From assembly GCF_027595985.1 (NCBI RefSeq), contig NC_073305.1:107319535-107383534 (forward strand): a stretch of 64,000 nt of DNA, in the 5' to 3' direction. Position 1 is the first letter of the stretch; each line of letters opens with the position of its first letter. The DNA is from Sorex araneus. Taxonomy: Eukaryota > Chordata > Mammalia > Eulipotyphla > Soricidae. The notes below the pieces were generated by a model. It was not told the origin of the DNA, did no database searches, and saw only the letters and a program-made list of their open reading frames with translations. The position numbers and the translations under genes were made by a program. Positions 55,293 through 64,000 of the stretch are shown here, in pieces.

Positions 55293-55822
55293 CTTTATTT
55301 TTCTCTCTGTGTCATCTAATTTTAACTCTGCTGAAAATAGTTTCTTTGCCAAATCATCTCGTTCAGGTAATTGCCTGGCTTCGGATATTCTTTTCAGTTT
55401 TTGTAAGGAGGATTTTGTCCTGAGTAGCTCATCCTCTGTATCTTTTACCCTTTTCTCAGCTGCGCGTTCTTTTTCTTGGGATTTTCTTAAGCGTTCTTTG
55501 AGTGCTGTGATCTCGTTGTTATGACAAGCAAGAAGTTGTGACACTTGGTTTTCTGTATCTTCAAACTTACTCAGGGCTTTCTCATGCCTATATTGCAGCC
55601 TTTTCAAAGCCTTATTTTCTTTGGTAAGTTCATCTAACTGGATATGAAGTTCAGTTATTTCATTCTGCAAATCATTGATTTTTAGCAGTCTTGCAGAAAG
55701 AATCCGTTTTGTAACAAGATCATTATCTTTCTGAAGTGGCTCCTTATTGAGGTTCTGGGAATGAAATCCCACACGAACTCCCTTTCTGTTGAGTACATCC
55801 TTAGGTTTTGGTTTCTTAGGAG
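55293..55822 (-). CDS. LCA5: LCA5 coding exon 2 (main coiled coil)
   Basis: 530 nt encoding residues 64-240, with the first codon split with exon 1 (G|CT, A64). Text: [20 protein letters not shown], then [100 protein letters not shown] and [20 protein letters not shown]. This is the Lebercilin domain, a long coiled coil (about residues 98-290 including exons 3-4) that mediates ciliary protein interactions. The acceptor is TATTTCAG and the donor is AAG|GTAAAA. It is strongly conserved, with no stop. Confidence 0.98.
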
Positions 55823-56029
55823 CTGAAATAAAAATAGTAATAACGTAAAATGAAAGTTGTATCTTGATATTGAAACACGATATACTTAGAACTCTATTGT
55901 TAATAGTATTGTAAATCTTGGTGCCTAAATGAAAATTGAAAAAAAATTTAAATATAAGTTTACCAAAACAGTATTATATATAACTCAAGTTGATTGGTAA
56001 TATTTGGTTCCTTTAATATTTTGAGTACA

Positions 56030-56185
56030 CCAGAAAGATATTATACTAGGTAAGGCCTTGCATGCGCATGACCCAAGTTCAATCCCCAGCACCCCATACG
56101 GTCCCTCAAGCCTGGCAGGAGTGATCCCTGAACACAGAACCATTGGTAAGCCTTGAACCCTATTGAACATGGCCCAAAAACAATT
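56030..56185 (+). mobile_element. SINE-A, diverged
   Basis: GGCCTTGCATGCGCATGACC, AAGTTCAATCCCCAGC, CCCCATACGGTCCCTCAAGC, GGAGTGATCCCTGAAC, ATGGCCCAAAAAC. Confidence 0.75.
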
Positions 56186-56244
56186 TTTTTTAATATTTAG
56201 AAAAATATCTATTTTTGTTTAGAGTTCTTAATATGTTTGGTTGG

Positions 56245-56370
56245 TTGGTTGTTGATTTGGAACCACACTCTGTGGTGTTCAAAGGACCATGTAAATGCCA
56301 GGGATCAAACCTAGGGCTCATACATGCAAAGCATGATCTCCAGGCCACTGAGCTATCTCTATGGCCCTTA
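56245..56370 (-). mobile_element. SINE-A, diverged
   Basis: The plus strand has ACTCTGTGGTGTTCAAAGG, CCAGGGATCAAACCTAGGGC, ATGCAAAGCATGATCTCC, GAGCTATCTCTATGGCCC. Confidence 0.65.
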
Positions 56371-56588
56371 ATATGTTTCTATTAAGAAGGGATTGAAAAA
56401 GATCAAGATTATTCTGATTAAAATTTATGTCCCAAGAGCTCATAGGGAATTATTTGCTTTAAAATATGGAAGTATAAGTCTTTACTATTTTTAACTACAT
56501 GTGAGACAGCAAGCCAAAATTCAAACATGGATGCTACTAGCATTAACATAGTGCTCAATAAACACTAGACAAAACATTGTACTATTCA

Positions 56589-56726
56589 AGTTCATTTGTA
56601 CGAGATACTTAGGATCATTATTTGAAATTTAGAAATATATATTTTTCTCAAAACTAACTACAACTCTATTTGAAGAAACAGGATGACAACATATTATACA
56701 ATGATAAATCTGGATTGAGGTCTCAA
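56589..56726. repeat. Direct repeat, right copy, flanking LCA5 exon 2
   Basis: 138 bp starting AGTTCATTTGTACGAGATAC. It differs from 55077-55214 at only three positions seen. The spacing between copies is 1,512 bp and spans exon 2. Confidence 0.95.
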
Positions 56727-56999
56727 ATTCCTTACTTAATAACTCCTTGAGTAATTCAACTATATGTTTCCAGTCAATCCTTCATGCATAGAACATACAA
56801 CCTATAAAAAACAACTAGGTTGTTGTGATAAAGTATACATGTAAAACACAAAGTTTTTCATAAATGATTCTCAGTAAAAAAAATTATATGCCATTTATCA
56901 TTAATAGAAAGTGAAAACTACTTTAGCAATATAGATATGATACTGAAAGTTTTCTCAGGACATTTTGTCTGATGTTGAAACAACAACAAAACATTTGAC

Positions 57000-57090
57000 G
57001 GACTAGGGAGATGGTCCTGAAGGTTGGAATGCATGCTTGGCATGTGGGAGTCCCAAGTTCTATCTCTAATATATATGGTCACCCAACCAA
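57000..57090 (+). mobile_element. SINE-like, old
   Basis: GGACTAGGGAGATGGTCC, AATGCATGCTTGGCATGTGGG, CCCAAGTTCTATCTC. It resembles the copy at 62.2 kb. Confidence 0.5.
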
Positions 57091-57291
57091 TACTAAGTGA
57101 GCTGATATAACTTGAGAACAAATTATTCTAGAACCCTACCTCCTAAAATATGAACACATAATATCTATACATCAATATGTACATACTACACATGTTAATT
57201 TAAAATATTCAAAATTCAAAAATTTATTAAATGTTTCAATAAACATTTACTAAAAATTGAGAAAGTTATTTTTTCTAAAAGTTCCTTGAGC

Positions 57292-57384
57292 TTGGGCTGG
57301 AGCAATAGCACAGCAGGTAGGGCATTTGCTTGCACACCGCCAATCCGGGTTCGATTCCCAGCGTCCCATATGGTCCCCTGAGCA
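57292..57384 (+). mobile_element. SINE-A head only (3'-truncated)
   Basis: TAGCACAGCAGG A box (57306-57316) and perfect GGTTCGATTCC B box (57348-57358), then CAGCGTCCCATATGGTCCCCTGAGCA, where it stops without body or A-tail. Confidence 0.88.
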
Positions 57385-58367
57385 AGTTGATTGTTAAAGC
57401 CCTCTAACTACTGAAACAAAATAGCAAATTTATTTTAATATAGATTTAAACTTTTTAAATAAAGTGTTTCAATTTGTATAAAATCTTGTTTACTGAACAG
57501 TTTTATACAGAAAAGTCAGATTTGAAATGACTAATAGTTTTCTTTGTAATCACATTTATGTGTAGTTTCCATCATTCTAGGACATGACTGCATATTTTAT
57601 AATAGCAAAGAGCTACCAGTATCTTAGTTATCTTAGAATGTTGTAAAAAAAAGAAATTGAAATTATGAATATTGTCATTTAAAATGGGAATAGTGATGTT
57701 ATAATATGTAATACATACATATAATTTTATATTTGATAAAGGTATTAAAAAGAAAATAGATTGGGAATGGTTTTTAAACCATTTTCTTTTTAAACCAATT
57801 TTTTTTAAATATGAAATTAATTTTTCTATAATCGCTTAATTCCACATACCCAAAATATTATTGCAGTGTAGTCAATATAAAATGAGTATGAAATATTCTG
57901 CATACTTTAAAAGATTAAATCCAGAGTGAATTTCAGTTATGGCATACATTAGTTTAGACACCAAAACTGCAGATTTTTTATTAGCCATTTATGGGTAGGT
58001 GTGTGCTCTACTAGGTGGCATAGTTCCAAAATTGCAAGTAGGTGTCTCTTCATTCACCTTCATTACTTCCTTTTCTGTATTTAAGAATTTATAGAACTGA
58101 ATCTTAAATAAATCCATAACCAATAAATACCCTTTAAAAGACACACTCTTTTAAGTGAAACTTCATTATGTTAAATTATAAATATGTTTTCTTATTTTAA
58201 CTTGTGGTTGGTGAGATGAATAGGTGAAAGCTAGATTTTCTAGTTTTTCCATTAAAAAAAATTCAGGAATGCATTTCCTTCTTGAGAAAGTAGTAATCCT
58301 GAAGATTTAAAGTTTATTTTTCTCAATTGTGGCAGACTTCAAGATGCCTCTTTTAAAGTTCAGCTTC

Positions 58368-58507
58368 AGAAGCTGGAGTGATAGCACAGCGGGTAGGGCA
58401 TTTGCCTTGCACGTGGCCAACCCAGGTTTGATTCCCAGCATCCCATATGGTCCCCTGAGCAGGGTCATTGGGTGTGACCCAAAAAGAGAAAAAAAAGAAA
58501 AGAAAAG
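58368..58507 (+). mobile_element. Short SINE-A variant with internal deletion, 13-bp TSD
   Basis: Perfect A box TAGCACAGCGG (58382-58392). The body jumps from CCCCTGAGCA directly to GGGTCATTGGGTGTGACCC, so about 50 bp with both CCAGGAGTAA blocks are missing. It has an (AAAAG)n tail. The direct repeat aaagttcagcttc is at 58355-58367 and 58508-58520. Confidence 0.92.
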
Positions 58508-58557
58508 AAAGTTCAGCTTCATTGTATACTGAGACTTAAGCTCAAGGAAATTTTGTT

Positions 58558-58752
58558 TTTTGTTTTGGGTTTTTTTTTTCTTTTTGGGTCACACCCAGCG
58601 ATGCTCAGGGGTTACTGCTGGCTCTGAACTCAGGAATTCCTTCTGGCGGTGCTGGGGGGCAGGGACGCATATGGGATGGGAATTGAACCCAGGTTGGCTG
58701 CATGCAAGGCAAACGCCCTACCCACTACCCACTATGCTATTGCTCCAGCCCT
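58558..58752 (-). mobile_element. SINE-A
   Basis: The plus strand has TTTTTGGGTCACACCCAGCG, GGGTTACTGCTGGCTC, ATATGGGATGGGAATTG, GCAAGGCAAACGCCCTACCC, GCTATTGCTCCAGCCC. The ACCCACT unit is duplicated in the head. Confidence 0.9.
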
Positions 58753-59666
58753 ACATTTATTCTTAAGTCTTGTCACACTGGTGATTGTGAAAGTGACTCA
58801 AAAGAAATTAGGAGTTCTGTGCAAAATTAAAATCAGCAAACTCCTGCAGTATTGGGTTACTGAGAATGTAAAGAATGTTTTCTTTATTGTGTTCTTCCCC
58901 CAAAGAGCTTATATAAAGAAGATAAAATGTAAGCAAAACTCCAAATTAGAATTCTTTCTTTAGATTTCTAAGTACACAGGATTATGCATCAGAAAACTAG
59001 ACGAGGAGAAGAAATGTATTAACACCCTGGCACCCAACAGTCAACAAACTGTCCTCCCTCTCCTCTTCTCTGCTCCAGCCTATATAACTGCTTCCTGCCA
59101 TTGTACAGGCAATTGAGTTCTCCAGATCATGAGTCCCCTTGCTGATAGAGGAGTCTTTTCTGGTCGCCTCATCTCTCAATAGATTGGTACCCTTGAGCAC
59201 TGGGAGAACCACACCTTCAAGGTGTAATTTTTAAAGACTGAGTAGTTGTATCTTAGTTTAAGTTTAGCAGGATTAATTTGATTTTGTTGGTTGGTCTAAG
59301 GCAGACAAATTAGCAGATTCTAATTTAAGGAAAAATGCAAAACAAAAAAAAAGTACAAAAAGACAAAAAATTCTGACTGAAGCTGGAACTGTCTTTCAGA
59401 GTTTTTTTCTCAATTATCTTCTCAAAAAAGTTCTGACTCATTAATTGGTTATCCACCTAAACAGCTTCAGAGGGAAAAGGGAAAATCAAGTATTCCTACC
59501 AATAATTCCCTATGTGTATAAATTATTTCTGGAAATGAATAGGGGTTTTCTAAGGTTCAAGGCCAATGTCTGTTGTTCTTAATTAGAGATTTGCTCTCAA
59601 CCACAAAATCATATTATGATCTCTACCACAAAATCAAAAGTCCATAATAAATGAGATTTGATTTTT

Positions 59667-59723
59667 AAAGAAAGGGAAGGGGAGGGGAAGGAGAGAAGGA
59701 GAAAGGAGAGGGGAGAAGAGGCA
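59667..59723. repeat. Purine-rich low-complexity tract
   Basis: GGGAAGGGGAGGGGAAGGAG and similar for about 57 bp. Confidence 0.8.
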
Positions 59724-60469
59724 ATTTGACAAAAGTATTGTCATTTCTGTGAAATTGTATCAAGGGGTCTTGAAAGGACTGCTTTCATAAAGAATATATG
59801 TTCCTGTGGATTTTAAAATAGTATTGTGCAAAGTAAACATTTAGAAAGGGAAACTAAATTATACACTTGCTTAAATCTTTTCAATGACTGATCTATTCAT
59901 TGAAAAAGACAATCTACAAGCATAGGATTTGAAGAGGTTTGTGACCTGGACTATTTTACTTTCCACCTCCCAATTTTACCACAATCTGCCTTACAGTCTA
60001 AAGTATAAAGCTATTGCTATAACTATAATTCATTTGACACATATTTCAATGATCTTGACTTACTTTTCTATGGTGTACTTGTAGACTATACAGATTTTGT
60101 GACTAAGTATACTGATCTTCCTTGACCAAGGAATTATTAAGTTGAAGAAGGTTTTGGAATATTATCTAGTCAAATATATATAAATATAGAAGTTGAATAT
60201 GTATTATGTTTCACAAGTAAAAATATTCTGATGATTAATTTGATTTCCACTTTAGCAGTTTCAGAGAAACAGATTGACAGTTCCAAGTTCCAAACTGCAT
60301 TTTTAGTTTTAACTTAAACTTTTGTAGTAAGCATCCCTAAGTAATTCTATGTTATTTAACAACTTAATATCGATGTTTTTACTTTTAAAAAGTTGAAGAT
60401 AAAATACAAACCTTTTGACTTTTCTGTATAGTACCTCAGAACCCCCACCAAAAACCCAAAATAAGAAGC

Positions 60470-60997
60470 TGTAGGATAACATGGGGTTTGTCCTTTTAGC
60501 CTTGCCGAAGAGAACTTAGTTTACCTTAAAGCAATGTCATTCTGTATGAGCACAGTAAGAGATGTATCAAACTTAAAATTTGGTTCTTCCTGAGGACATT
60601 CCAGACCACAGTCCTCAGGCCAGGTTAGTCTCCCTAACCCCAGCAGGGTCCTAATCTCATCGTTACTTTTGGATCATGACAGCATTTGTCTATGACCACG
60701 CTCTCAACTTATAGTTGAGTATTGTGGTGCTTTGGCCTGGCCCATTTCGATGCCAGGGTAGCTCACAGCTTGCCCTGGGTCCCTCGTCAGGACCCTGCTT
60801 TTGGGATGCTAGGAACTAAGGGCAACTGAGTTGAAAAAGCAATGCCCGGGAGTAAATATTATTGGAGTCAATCGGCTCCCAAGTTACAAAGCATAACATT
60901 AACTGTCTTCCTGTGTCCATACAGAAAGGACATTGCTCTAAGGTAAACTAAGTTCCCTGGGGCAAGGCTAAAAGGACAAACCCCATGTTATCCTACA
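60470..60997. mobile_element. Fold-back LTR: inverted 69-bp ends, 6-bp TSD
   Basis: 528 bp. The left end (60470-60538) starts TGTAGGATAACATGGGG. The right end (60929-60997), read in reverse, is the same 69 bases with four mismatches. The inverted match then continues imperfectly for about 24 bp (TTCTGTATG...). The direct repeat agaagc is at 60464-60469 and 60998-61003. The body (60539-60928) equals the minus-strand LTR body at 31.9-32.3 kb. Both termini are therefore the LTR's TGTAG end, and the normal TTTACACA end is absent. Confidence 0.88.
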
Positions 60998-61222
60998 AGA
61001 AGCCATAGTTCGAGTTTTCTTTTCTGAAGCAGACTTAGAATAACAAATGATAACATATATACCATAAGTAACATTTATACAAAAATTTTATTTTAAAATT
61101 ACCTTATTAAGGATATAACTCAGCCCATTTACAAAAATATAATATTTACAGTAATAGATCAGCTTTATTCAAACAAGTTTTCTTTCAACATCGTAGATTC
61201 ATTGGACTCTTTAAATGCTTAC

Positions 61223-61412
61223 CTTGGGGTACAAGCACTTGTTTATGTGAAATATGTCTTTTAATACTTGCAGGTGAATAGCAATTGACCAGTGATGACT
61301 GGTCAGAAGACTTTGGCAGAGTAGATTCAAATTCAGATGAATAGTAATAGTCATGATGTTTATCTGACTTACAGTCTTGATCAGAATCTGAATTTCTTGT
61401 TCTTTCCCCCAT
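61223..61412 (-). CDS. LCA5: LCA5 coding exon 1 (start codon)
   Basis: 190 nt encoding residues 1-63 plus one base: MGERTRNSDSDQDCKSDKHH, DYYYSSEFESTLPKSSDQSS, LVNCYSPASIKRHISHK, QVLVPQ. The ATG at 61412-61410 has A at -3 and G at +4. An in-frame TAG (61433-61431) lies seven codons upstream, so this is the first possible start. MGER and the SSLV-SPAS-KR block match lebercilin. The donor CAAG|GTAAGC is at 61222. The upstream acceptor and any 5' non-coding exons are not resolved. Several AGs lie between 61434 and 61560. Confidence 0.96.
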
Positions 61413-61433
61413 TGTTATAAAAAATGGTCTCTA

Positions 61434-62198
61434 GTCATATATCAGATTCTCTTCTTCAGGAAAATTATGAGAAATCTGAAGTACACTTTTTACAGACTTC
61501 AGATATTAATGATAAAATTCTGTGGAATTTCTCTTTTTCTACATATCAGTAGTTCACAATTCACATTAGAACCAGAAGATACTTTTCCCCCTACAATTAA
61601 AAAAGGGGGAGGAAAACTCATCACATAGTTACAAAATAGACTTCTATAGTTAATTACAATTAAAAAATACTATAAGTAAAATAAAATTAATTATTAAAAA
61701 ATTAGTTTATATATTATACATACATAACATATAGATATAGATACATATATTGACTATAGCTTGAGAAAAGATATGCAGACTATCAGGGTCTAAAGAAGTA
61801 ACATTAAAATACCTAACATAAAATTTTTCTTAATAATTATTGACTGAATTTAACTTGAGTCTTAAGATTTTTAAATGCTGGTTTTTAATGATGAATGATA
61901 ATCAAACTATGAAGCTTTTTTTATGGTTTGGTTTTTGAGGTGGAAGAGGAAGTGGTAGTAAAGAATAAGCCATACTAATAAGAAAAATGAAAAATATACA
62001 ACTATATAAAACATGCAGAAATATTTAACAAAACTGAAAGCACTAGAAAAATAGCATGCATGACAGAAAAATAGTTACTATACTATACCCAACCTAAGAA
62101 ACCCAACCTAAGAAAACCGAAAGTTAAAATTTAAATGGGAAAAATATATGACTTAAAGATAACAATAGAAAATAATAGGCCTGAAAAAATAATTGTCA
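61434..62198 (-). other. LCA5: LCA5 5'UTR / upstream intron
   Basis: Human LCA5 has non-coding 5' exons (established). Here I see no CpG-rich promoter up to 64 kb, so those exons probably lie outside. The stretch is AT-rich and unique. Confidence 0.45.
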
Positions 62199-62352
62199 CA
62201 GGGGCTAGAGATAGCACAATAAGCTGGAATGCATGCTTCTCATGTGGGAAGCCCGGGTTCAATACCCAGCTCCATGTGGTCCCCTGATCCCCACCAGGAA
62301 CAACTGCAAAGCACTCAGCAGAAGGAGCTTCTGAACCCCAAAAACAAACAAA
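62199..62352 (+). mobile_element. SINE-like, old
   Basis: GGGGCTAGAGATAGCACAATAAG, GCATGCTTCTCATGTGGG, CCGGGTTCAATACCCAGC, CATGTGGTCCCCTGATCC. Confidence 0.7.
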
Positions 62353-62597
62353 AAATTTAACCTCATATACCACTTTAAAATGTATTAAAGCATCAAAAGT
62401 CTTTTAAAATAATGATCACTGTTGCCAAAATCTCTACCACGAAAAAATACATAGTTTGGGGAACAAAAGTTGGCAAGATGTATCAACACTTAAGTTATGC
62501 ATTTAACCTGTATACAAACCCAACTCGACTCCTGATGCCAAGAAAGTTATTCTAAAGATGAAAAATGTATGCATAAATGTTTAATGTAGTAATTTTT

Positions 62598-62753
62598 GGG
62601 TGTTTTTTTTTTTGGACCAGGGTTTAATCCTGGTTGCACTCAAAGATCACTCCTGGTGTCACTTGGGTATCATTACTGGTTGTCAGGGATAGAACGCAGG
62701 CTAGCTACATGTAAAGCAAGCACCCTACCCACTGTACTATCTCTCCAGTCCCA
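62598..62753 (-). mobile_element. SINE-like, old
   Basis: The plus strand has GATCACTCCTGGTGTCACTTGGG, CAGGGATAGAACGCAGGC, GTAAAGCAAGCACCCTACCC, CTATCTCTCCAGTCCC. Confidence 0.75.
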
Positions 62754-62854
62754 AATATAGTTAAGTTTTTAAAGGAAGTAACCAAATTCTATTGCAGAGA
62801 ATTGTAAAAATAAATACTGCAGCCAACGTCATAAGCATTCACCAGAAATCACGG

Positions 62855-63180
62855 GGGTGGGGAGGTGGGGGGGAGGGTTATTGAATCACCCCGAGATACA
62901 CAACTACAAAGTTGTTCATAATTGACTTTCAGTCATATAATGTTCCAACACAGGTCCCTTCACCAGAGTACATTTCCCACCACCAGTGTCTCCAGCTTCC
63001 CTCCAACCACCCTCTAAGCCTGCCTCCCTCCTCTCCCCTCTTTTCTTGCTCCCTCACACTCTCCCTCTCCCTCTCTCTCTCATCCTCTCTGCTCTCTCCT
63101 CTCTCCCTCTGTCCTTTCCTCCCTCCCTCCCTCCCCCATCTCTTACTCCCCCCTCCCCCGCTTTTGGGCATTATGGTTTG
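62855..63180 (-). mobile_element. L1 3' tail with G/C-rich flank
   Basis: On the minus strand: CACTGGTGGTGGGAAATG, GGTGAAGGGACCTGTGTTGG, ATATGACTGAAAGTC, GTGTATCTCGGGGTGATTCAATAA. The CT-rich run at about 63000-63160 on the plus strand is its upstream purine tract. A G-rich block (62853-62877) lies at its 3' side. Confidence 0.75.
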
Positions 63181-63409
63181 AAATACAGGTAGTAAAAGGT
63201 TACCATGTGTATTCTGTTACCTAAGGAAGTCTGATAAGAAAAAATTGTCAATTATAGTAAAAGAAAATATTCAAATTGATACATTATGAGCTCAACATCC
63301 ATTCACTGTAAAAATACTAAAAATAGAAGCATTCTTTCCAGCTGAACATAAAAATTAAAAAGAAATTGCAAAGGGATATGTATACAGCAAAATAGTGCAT
63401 GTGTAACAC
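63181..63409. other. Unique DNA
   Basis: Nothing recognised. Confidence 0.35.
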
Positions 63410-63658
63410 TATAGCACTGTAGCACTGTCCTCTGGTTGCTCATTATTTGCTCGAGTGGGCACCAGTAACGTCTCCATTGTGAGACTTGTTGTTATTATTT
63501 TTGGCATATCAAATATGCCACAGGTAGGTTGCCAGGCTCTGCTGTGTGGGCGGGATGCTCTTGGTAGCTTGCTGGGCTCTCCGAGAGGGACAAAGGAATC
63601 AAACCCGGGTCGGCCTCGTGCAAGGCAAACACCCTACCCGCTGTACTATCACTCCAGT
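63410..63658 (-). mobile_element. SINE-B
   Basis: CTGGAGTGATAGTACAGCGGG head, ACCCGGGTTTGATTCC B box, TCTCGGAGAGCCCAGCAAGC, GAGCCTGGCAACCTACC, ATATGCCAAAAATAATAACAA, GTCTCACAATGGAGACG, GTGCCCACTCGAGCAAAT, then CAGTGCTACAGTGCTATAG. Near-repeats tgcatgtgta and tgtatgtgta flank it. Confidence 0.9.
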
Positions 63659-64000
63659 GTATGTGTACGAAAATTAAATTTTAGATGATTCTCTCAATAT
63701 ATTTATTTGTATTCACTAGTGAAATGAAATTGAATTACTTTTATAAGTAGAATGATTTCTTTAAACATTTGGAATAAAAATGCCACATGTGAAATGAATG
63801 TTATAATGAGGAAAAAAAGACACAAAAAGCAATACTACTAGCTTTTATTACAGCATTATAGGAGTGGTGAAAGTCTCAACCAATCAATCCAAATATCAAG
63901 ATGGTGCTAGCAACACTGGCAATAAACAAGCAATAAACATCCACACAATTAAGCTTAGTACTATGAAGGTATTAAAAGAATAAGGGCTCTTATCTGTATA
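63659..64000. other. Unique DNA to window end
   Basis: AT-rich. No exon or repeat recognised. Confidence 0.35.

Larger units (their letters stand above)
55823..61222 (-). other. LCA5: LCA5 intron between coding exons 1 and 2
   Basis: 5,400 bp with the second 138-bp duplicate, five SINE-A or SINE-like copies, a purine-rich tract and the fold-back LTR. 57385-58354 and 58753-60463 are otherwise unique with no gene seen. Confidence 0.85.

Noticed and set aside
57306-57358. A and B boxes as a possible tRNA gene
   Set aside because: Good pol III boxes are present but no tRNA cloverleaf fits, and the same sequence heads dozens of dispersed copies. It is a SINE head.
60470-60997. DNA transposon (MITE) with 69-bp terminal inverted repeats
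   Set aside because: TG...CA ends, 6-bp TSD and homology of the body to LTR copies that lack inverted ends point to a rearranged LTR; not fully excluded.

Overview
This is mammalian nuclear DNA, most likely from a shrew (Soricidae, e.g. Sorex). It holds one split gene that I recognise clearly: LCA5 (lebercilin) on the minus strand. It also holds dozens of copies of two tRNA-headed SINE families of a type I associate with shrews. The species call rests on my memory of those SINEs and is an inference. The mammalian call is firm. I see no tRNA or rRNA genes, CRISPR arrays or bacterial features.

Layout. From 1 to about 38.4 kb the window is intergenic: AT-rich unique DNA interrupted by SINEs, LTR pieces and LINE remnants. 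The densest cluster runs from 12.7 to 29 kb. It contains an L1 with a 5' inversion (17.9-21.1 kb), an ORF-less RTE-derived unit with a perfect 16-bp target-site duplication (17.0-17.6 kb), an RTE LINE with a recognisable endonuclease and partial reverse transcriptase (25.0-27.5 kb), and a CpG-rich L1-derived composite element (27.5-28.4 kb). From 38.45 to 61.41 kb lie seven coding exons of LCA5, 3' end first. Spliced with GT-AG sites they give an open frame of 2,070 nt (689 residues). Promoter and upstream non-coding exons are not identified and probably lie beyond 64 kb. The introns carry SINEs, L1 5' and 3' ends, a solo LTR and a 138-bp near-identical direct repeat flanking coding exon 2.

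How the mobile elements fit together. SINE-A and SINE-B share one tRNA-like head with pol III A and B boxes. SINE-A ends in a short body and an A-rich tail, as expected for L1 mobilisation. SINE-B continues into about 110 bp that match the 5'UTR of the RTE element in this same window, then about 70 bp that match the RTE 3' end and its GACAGTGA-type tail. The window therefore shows a LINE, its ORF-less derivative and its SINE parasite side by side. This parallels BovB, Bov-A and Bov-tA of ruminants. I consider this the most interesting system here, followed by a fold-back LTR at 60.5 kb whose two ends are the same LTR terminus.
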